A stretch of DNA of 9,858 nt. Source: Acidobacteriota bacterium. GTDB taxonomy: Bacteria; Acidobacteriota; Blastocatellia; Pyrinomonadales; Pyrinomonadaceae. The translations under genes and the position numbers were made by a program. The notes beneath the pieces were generated by a model. That model did not search any database. It was given only the letters and a program-made list of their open reading frames with translations, and had not been told where the DNA came from. Below, in pieces: positions 6,296-9,858 of the stretch (its first letter is position 1; every line of letters starts with the position of its first letter). The stretch spans positions 1 to 9,858 of the forward strand of contig CAUJFK010000075.1 of NCBI GenBank assembly GCA_963169175.1. Direction: 5' to 3'.

Positions 6296-6347
6296 ATATT
6301 CATTGCGGAGTCTAGGCGGAGGTCGGTCTTAATGTCTTGAGAAACGC

Positions 6348-6374
6348 CTAAGATTTTTTCGAGAATTTTCTTAG
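6348..6374 (+). promoter_or_regulatory. Inverted repeat spanning the leader and ribosome site of the regulator
   Basis: CTAAGA (6348-6353) and TCTTAG (6369-6374) are exact inverted copies around a T-rich 15-base spacer. The right arm abuts the AGAGGG ribosome site, which ends 3 bases before the ATG at 6382. If the stem forms in RNA it could partly cover the ribosome site; as DNA it could bind a dimer. A second stem, TAGGCG with CGCCTA, overlaps the left arm. Confidence 0.25.
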
Positions 6375-6381
6375 AGGGTCT

Positions 6382-8574
6382 ATGTCGCCTCAAACAAAGG
6401 ACTTTTACGAGTTCGGTGATTTCCGGATCGATCTCTCGGAAAAGGTGCTTCTGCGCGGCGGAAAGGGTGTCCCGATCACCCCGAAGGTTTTCGACACGCT
6501 GATGGTCTTTGTCGAGAACCCCGGCCGGCTCATTGCGAAAGATGAGCTGATGGAAAGGCTCTGGAATGAGACTTTTGTTGAGGAAAACAACCTAAGTTTC
6601 AACATCATGATGCTTCGCAAGGCGCTCGGCGACAGCGCCGCCGAACCGCGATACATCGAAACGGTACCAAAACGTGGCTATCGGTTTATTGGCAAAGTTG
6701 AACAACGTCACGCGATTGAGGCCGTGCCCGAAAATATTGTCGATAGTCCACTGTCAAATGATCCGAAGGCGGTAGGATCGTTAGGTTCCGTCGGCCTGGC
6801 AGCTCGGCCGGAGGCGGCTTATGCCCCCACTCCTCACGAGCGGAAACGCCGTCCCCGCGTTATTTTTGGCGCTTTAATTATCTTTTCACTTGTCGCCCTT
6901 GTAGTACTCGCTACTTCCTTTTTCACGTCAAGCGGGGAAACCTACTTCACACGGTTCGACCAGATGAGGGCTCGTTATCTAAGCGTCGAAAAGCTGAGCA
7001 ATTCGGGAAACATGAGGAGTATGAATTTCTCTCCTGATGGCCGAATGATCGCTTACCTCACCATGGAAGGAGGACGAAGCTCAATATGGCTGCGACAACT
7101 TGCGACCGGCAAGACCTCGCTGTTGACGGAGATCGATGAAACGGTTGCATCGATCGGCTTTTCGCAGGACGGAGAATTCATGTATTTCGGCCACGCCCGT
7201 CAGGGCGAGCCGCTCACGCTCAGCCGTGTCCCGCTGCTTGGCGGTGCGCCGACACGGGTTTTTTCAGGTCTTCATTCTGATTGGACAATGTCGCCGGACG
7301 GGCGACAGATCGCCTACGGACGGAACGTCGAACGCGGTACCGCGTTGATGGTCGCCGACTTGGAAAGCGGAAATGAGCGCGAGTTGTTCGCTATCGACAA
7401 ACCGCGAAATGCGTTCGGCTTTTCATGGGCCCCGGACGGAGCTTCGATCGCATATTATGTAAGTACAGGCATGTTCGCCGGTGCGACCTATGAGCTATTG
7501 GAATTTGATCTTGCTTCGGGTATCGAGAAGCGATTGTCCGTTACAAAATGGGCGTTTCTAGGCAACGTAACTTGGCTGCCTGACCGGAGCGGATTGTTGG
7601 CTACCGCCAGACAAAAGGCGGATCCCAAGGCGCAAGTGTGGCTTTTGCCGCTACTCGGTGGTGACGCTCGTCCGATCACAAACTCGGCGTCTGAACTATC
7701 CTTGAAAGGCGTATCTGGAGATTTTCGCCGGATACTTGCTCAGGAAGCAACGTTGAACACAAAGATCTACATCGCCGAACGGCGTGATCTTTCCGGTGGG
7801 CAGGAACTTGGCGAAGGCGACCTCCACGTTGCGTGGACGCCTGACGGCCAATTGGTTTTTAGCGCCGCAGACGCCTCAACACCTGATATCTGGATCGCTT
7901 CGATTGACGGCGGAAGCCGCAAGCAACTGACGATAGATGCTTCGCTGCAGCGGAGCCCGTCAGTCTCACCGGATGGCAAAACTATCGTTTTCGTTTCGAC
8001 AAAGAACAGGTCACAGAATATTTGGAGAATGAATGCTGATGGCGGCGAGCAGCGTCAGATCACCAGCGGCGATGGCGAAGCCTGGCCCGTGATAACACCA
8101 GACGGAGCGTCGGTAGTATTCAACTCAACCAGCACGGGATTCCTTTGGAAGATCCCCATCGAAGGAGGCGATCCGGTCAAACTCAGCGACGAAACGCTGT
8201 CGCGCATTGCCCTGGCTCCAGATGGGACAAGATTTGCCGCGTTTGGACGCTCGGGCGACGGCAAGCGCCGACTCGTCATAAAAACATACCCGGAATGTAC
8301 GACGGTGCGCGATTTTGACGTGGTTGCGGCAAATCCGACGCCGCGTAAGATCGAGTGGACGCGGGACGGACGTTCCCTTATTTACGAGAACGAGGACCTA
8401 CCACTGGTCGGCAATCTTTGGGAGCAGCCAGTCGACGGCCGCCCGCCTGTTAAACTAACGAATTTTACAGGAGACCGAATATTTGATTTCAGCTTCTCGC
8501 CGATCGATGGCAAGCTCGCTATCGTTCGGGGATCCTGGAGCTTCGATGCCGTACTTCTCACGGGCCTTGAATAA
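6382..8574 (+). CDS. Membrane-anchored winged-helix regulator with TolB-like propeller sensor
   Basis: The 730-residue protein has a PhoB/CadC-type winged-helix DNA-binding domain at 8-106. Hallmarks are FGDFRIDLSEKVLLRGG, LTPK-like ITPKVFDTL, ELMERLW, a recognition helix near 70-83 (LSFNIMMLRKALG) and the wing YIETVPKRGYRF. A low-complexity linker follows, then a basic patch (HERKRRPR, 152-159) and one membrane helix at about 160-182. This places the DNA-binding part inside and the rest outside. Residues 200-730 carry about eleven PD40/TolB-like propeller blades, recognised by SPDG-type turns: FSPDGRMIAY, MSPDGRQIAY, APDGASIAY, SPDGKTIVF, TPDGASVVF. No receiver or kinase domain exists, so signalling would pass directly through the membrane as in CadC/ToxR. 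The inducer is unknown. It is divergent from the Tat-protein and fibre genes and may control them. Confidence 0.93.
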   Translation: MSPQTKDFYEFGDFRIDLSEKVLLRGGKGVPITPKVFDTLMVFVENPGRLIAKDELMERLWNETFVEENNLSFNIMMLRKALGDSAAEPRYIETVPKRGYRFIGKVEQRHAIEAVPENIVDSPLSNDPKAVGSLGSVGLAARPEAAYAPTPHERKRRPRVIFGALIIFSLVALVVLATSFFTSSGETYFTRFDQMRARYLSVEKLSNSGNMRSMNFSPDGRMIAYLTMEGGRSSIWLRQLATGKTSLLTEIDETVASIGFSQDGEFMYFGHARQGEPLTLSRVPLLGGAPTRVFSGLHSDWTMSPDGRQIAYGRNVERGTALMVADLESGNERELFAIDKPRNAFGFSWAPDGASIAYYVSTGMFAGATYELLEFDLASGIEKRLSVTKWAFLGNVTWLPDRSGLLATARQKADPKAQVWLLPLLGGDARPITNSASELSLKGVSGDFRRILAQEATLNTKIYIAERRDLSGGQELGEGDLHVAWTPDGQLVFSAADASTPDIWIASIDGGSRKQLTIDASLQRSPSVSPDGKTIVFVSTKNRSQNIWRMNADGGEQRQITSGDGEAWPVITPDGASVVFNSTSTGFLWKIPIEGGDPVKLSDETLSRIALAPDGTRFAAFGRSGDGKRRLVIKTYPECTTVRDFDVVAANPTPRKIEWTRDGRSLIYENEDLPLVGNLWEQPVDGRPPVKLTNFTGDRIFDFSFSPIDGKLAIVRGSWSFDAVLLTGLE

Positions 8575-8630
8575 ACGAATCTAAGGCCTTTCCCGCTGGT
8601 CCGGGCGAGCCACAGCCTGACTGTTAAATC

Positions 8631-8648
8631 AACGGCGGCCGTGCCGTT
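8631..8648. terminator. Possible short terminator hairpin after the regulator
   Basis: AACGGC (8631-8636) pairs perfectly with GCCGTT (8643-8648) over a 6-base loop, 57 bp after the regulator's stop codon. The stem is GC-rich, but no T-run follows on the plus strand, so termination is only a possibility. The rest of 8575-8754 shows no gene. Confidence 0.25.
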
Positions 8649-8726
8649 AGCTCAAGAGAAACAAGGCAGTCATACTGAACCCTTTCGTTAGGAATAAACG
8701 CTGAGCCCGACGGCCCACTTCCTTCA

Positions 8727-8750
8727 ATCCAAAATCCGAAATCCAAAATC
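8727..8750. repeat. Short heptamer repeat (ATCCAAA)
   Basis: Three 7-base units stand in tandem, ATCCAAA, ATCCGAA and ATCCAAA, followed by a partial fourth (ATC). They end just before the tmRNA 3' end at 8755. Short heptamer tracts of this AATCCAAAATC kind are, from memory, scattered between genes in several bacterial phyla. No function can be claimed. Confidence 0.6.
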
Positions 8751-8754
8751 GAAT

Positions 8755-9129
8755 TGGTGGAGGCGGCGGGAATCGAACCCGCATCCAAAGGTTGCGACCA
8801 GTGAAATCTACACGTTTAGCCCGTTTGCTCAGTTCTCATTTTCGGCAAGTAAGCAAGCGGGCGAACCTTGCCGAAAACCAGCCTGGCTAACGATTCGAGA
8901 CGCGTCCGCAGGCGGTGGACGTGCCCTAGCCTGAACTGGGTTATGCCCTATCGGGTCGCATCAGGCGAACTTCCCGTAAGACATTGCTGGAGCTAAAGTT
9001 AATTAGGCAGCAAGAGCTAATTCTTGATTAGCATTTGTGTTTTGCAAGTTTTGTTAACGAGCTCACCTACAAAAAGCCCGACGTGCATCCAAAGATCTAT
9101 ACAAGCCCCTGTCGAAGCCTGTCGCCCCC
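8755..9129 (-). ncRNA. ssrA: Transfer-messenger RNA (tmRNA)
   Basis: tmRNA rescues stalled ribosomes with SmpB: alanine-charged, it enters like a tRNA, then templates a degradation tag. The acceptor stem pairs 5' GGGGGCG (9129-9123) with 3' CGCCTCC before ACCA, including one G-U pair, and the CCA is encoded (8755-8757). The T arm GCGGGTTCGATTCCCGC and the 5' ...CAGGCTTCGACAGGGG block are typical of the tRNA-like domain. Pseudoknot PK1 is visible: stem agcccg (9075-9080) with cgagct (9058-9063), and acaaaa (9069-9074) with ttttgt (9049-9054). The tag frame ends ANQELALAA then TAA (9032 down to 9003), with a second stop two bases on. The exact resume codon is uncertain: GCT at 9030-9032 is an alanine codon, but in-frame codons nearer PK1 are possible. 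Length is 375 nt, one-piece type. Confidence 0.96.
9003..9032 (-). other. tmRNA tag reading frame ending ANQELALAA
   Basis: On the RNA strand the frame reads GCT AAT CAA GAA TTA GCT CTT GCT GCC TAA. The hydrophobic LALAA end is the usual degron recognised by ClpXP-type proteases. The frame stays open upstream for seven codons (NLQNTN before the alanine) until a TAA overlapping PK1. The tag could therefore be longer if the resume codon lies upstream. An alternative GCA start closer to PK1 hits a stop after five codons and lacks the LALAA end. Confidence 0.75.
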
Positions 9130-9136
9130 AAATAAG

Positions 9137-9160
9137 TTCGACAAACTAAAGTTTGTCGGA
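9137..9160. repeat. Palindromic hairpin next to the tmRNA 5' end
   Basis: CGACAAACT (9139-9147) and AGTTTGTCG (9150-9158) are exact inverted copies around AA. The stem extends one wobble and one further pair to 9137-9160. It starts 8 bp upstream of the tmRNA 5' base, so it lies in the promoter or precursor leader. Its core is the reverse complement of the core of the hairpin at 9166-9185. Confidence 0.75.
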
Positions 9161-9165
9161 CAGAC

Positions 9166-9185
9166 CAACAAACTTTAGTTTGTTG
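9166..9185. repeat. Second palindromic hairpin, reverse-complement twin of the first
   Basis: CAACAAACT (9166-9174) and AGTTTGTTG (9177-9185) are exact inverted copies around TT. The 16 bp core ACAAACTTTAGTTTGT is the exact reverse complement of the core at 9142-9157. Only 5 bp separate this copy from the first. Paired small palindromes in opposite orientation recall REP-type elements. Confidence 0.75.
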
Positions 9186-9214
9186 ACACTAGACAAGGAA
9201 AGCCAGTCTACATT
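9183..9214 (+). promoter_or_regulatory. Weak candidate promoter for the rightmost gene
   Basis: A perfect -35 hexamer, TTGACA (9183-9188), overlaps the end of the second palindrome. The best -10 candidates downstream are poor: TCTACA (9207-9212) at 18 bp spacing, or TACATT (9209-9214) at 20 bp. If used, the leader would be about 120 bases. Confidence 0.25.
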
Positions 9215-9336
9215 ATTAAGATGAAAAATGGAACATCGAAGTTGCTGTCTGTCCCGCGGGACTGCTCGGAGCGTCGCTTTTTTGCGCTTGCGCAGGCTGA
9301 AGTTGTGATAAAATTCTGTCATTTGCAGGTGTGTGA

Positions 9337-9858
9337 ATGCGCCTTCGGTTCATGATCGGGTCTCTCTTTTTTACGCTGCTGCCGGTGATATCTATCGTTT
9401 GCCAGCCGACGCAGCATAGCGCTTCCGATCCTGTAACTATCCAGCAGATACGCTGGGCCCTCAACCACACTCCCGAAATTCCGGACCAGATCCAAAAGAC
9501 AAACCAGGAACTTATCGCCGCGATTGTATCGCGCGGGGTCAACTTTGTTCTGACGCCTGAGGAAGAATGGGCACTGGCACTTCGCGACGCGAGTGATGAG
9601 CTGATAAAAACTATCCGCAACGCAACAGCGCCTGAAGAACGCGTACGGCTTCTCGCGGTCAGAGAACAGGAAGGCCTGTATTACACATTTGTCAACAATT
9701 ATAGCCGGGAGGATGTAACGAGCAAACGCATTGCGCTCGACGCCGGCAAAGAGTTTGTCCGTAAGTATCGCAATGATGCAAACGTTGCCGAGATCATCTC
9801 GTATTTTCAGCGGGCGGTCCCGGCTTTGGAAAGGTCGATCCGTTTCATGACGCCGCGA
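9337..9858 (+). CDS. Small exported protein of unknown function, C-terminus outside window
   Basis: The frame is open from ATG 9337 through the last base (174 codons). An in-frame TGA directly precedes the ATG and AGGT sits 6 bases upstream, so this start is well placed. Residues 1-22 form a Sec signal peptide (MRLRFMIGSLFFTLLPVISI). C22 follows VISIV, a poor lipobox, so lipidation is unlikely. Residues 35-95 form a helical motif containing RGVNFVLTPEEEWAL and ASDELIKTIRNA; from memory, this 'rGvnF.lt...e..lr...s.eLi..i' pattern recurs in Acidobacteriota secreted proteins. Residues 100-170 are helical and may begin a TPR-like array (AGKEFVRKYRNDANVAEIISYF). No enzyme motif is visible. It diverges from tmRNA. 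Confidence 0.8.
   Translation, partial: MRLRFMIGSLFFTLLPVISIVCQPTQHSASDPVTIQQIRWALNHTPEIPDQIQKTNQELIAAIVSRGVNFVLTPEEEWALALRDASDELIKTIRNATAPEERVRLLAVREQEGLYYTFVNNYSREDVTSKRIALDAGKEFVRKYRNDANVAEIISYFQRAVPALERSIRFMTPR

Larger units (their letters stand above)
6174..6381. other. Divergent intergenic region of the regulator and the Tat-protein gene
   Basis: This 208 bp region must carry the promoters of both divergent units. It contains the perfect palindrome at 6286-6295 and an inverted repeat at 6348-6374 over the regulator's ribosome site. A weak sigma70-like pair for the regulator, TTGAGA (6337-6342) and GAGAAT (6361-6366) with 18 bp spacing, would leave a very short leader. For the minus-strand unit no confident promoter is seen. 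The ribosome site AAGGAG of the Tat-protein gene lies at about 6183-6190. Confidence 0.45.

Noticed and set aside
8755..8830. tRNA-like end as a stand-alone tRNA
   Set aside because: The acceptor stem partner lies 370 bases away, and PK1, the tag frame and the typical 5' block identify tmRNA.
9251..9262. 12 bp palindrome GTCCCGCGGGAC as terminator or operator
   Set aside because: It has no loop for a good RNA hairpin, no T-run, and no symmetric context. One short GC palindrome can occur by chance.
9221..9355. Short plus-strand ORF of 44 codons ahead of the exported-protein gene
   Set aside because: It has no Shine-Dalgarno or recognisable motif, and it overlaps the better-supported start at 9337.
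9216..9620. Minus-strand ORF of 134 codons near the right edge
   Set aside because: It is antisense to the exported-protein gene, which has a signal peptide and ribosome site. The minus frame shows low-complexity Ser-rich sequence and no recognisable family.

Overview
The window most likely comes from an Acidobacteriota chromosome, probably class Blastocatellia. This is inferred from gene style, not from a search. The pointers are a PhoB-type winged helix fused through one membrane helix to a TolB-like propeller, a short zinc-ribbon protein with two membrane helices, and a secreted collagen-like fibre ending in an S74 chaperone domain. A Uma2-family nuclease fragment and a small secreted protein with an RGVNF-type helical motif fit the same picture. 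No phage, plasmid or CRISPR module is visible.

Left part (1-2055, minus strand): murI (glutamate racemase), rph (RNase PH) and the start of a Uma2-family gene follow one another and could be co-transcribed. Between murI and rph lies a roughly 200 bp non-coding block, 993-1192. It is bounded by imperfect terminal inverted repeats and has a long central hairpin, so it looks like a miniature mobile element. The 341 bp between murI and the divergent zinc-ribbon gene (2397-3023, plus) holds a murI-leader hairpin pair and a TTTGCG-type imperfect inverted repeat.

Centre (3129-6173, minus strand): a Tat-exported small protein (5661-6173) is followed by a large secreted fibre protein (3129-5543). The fibre runs signal peptide, Asp/His-rich stretch, DNRLRE-like domain, 30 Gly-X-Y triplets, a small CBM-like module, beta-repeat stalk, S74 autoprocessing chaperone and coiled coil. 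The small protein ends in a hydrophobic segment almost identical to the N-terminal helix of type IV pilin-like prepilins, which is the wrong end for a pilin.

Divergent from this pair is a 730-residue membrane-bound regulator (6382-8574, plus). The shared 208 bp intergenic region carries a perfect 10 bp palindrome. A reasonable but untested reading is that the regulator senses something outside the membrane and controls the surface-protein pair.

Right part: tmRNA (ssrA) lies on the minus strand at 8755-9129, with a readable tag frame ending ANQELALAA. Right against its 5' end are two hairpins whose cores are reverse complements of each other. A plus-strand gene for a small exported protein starts at 9337 and runs off the window.
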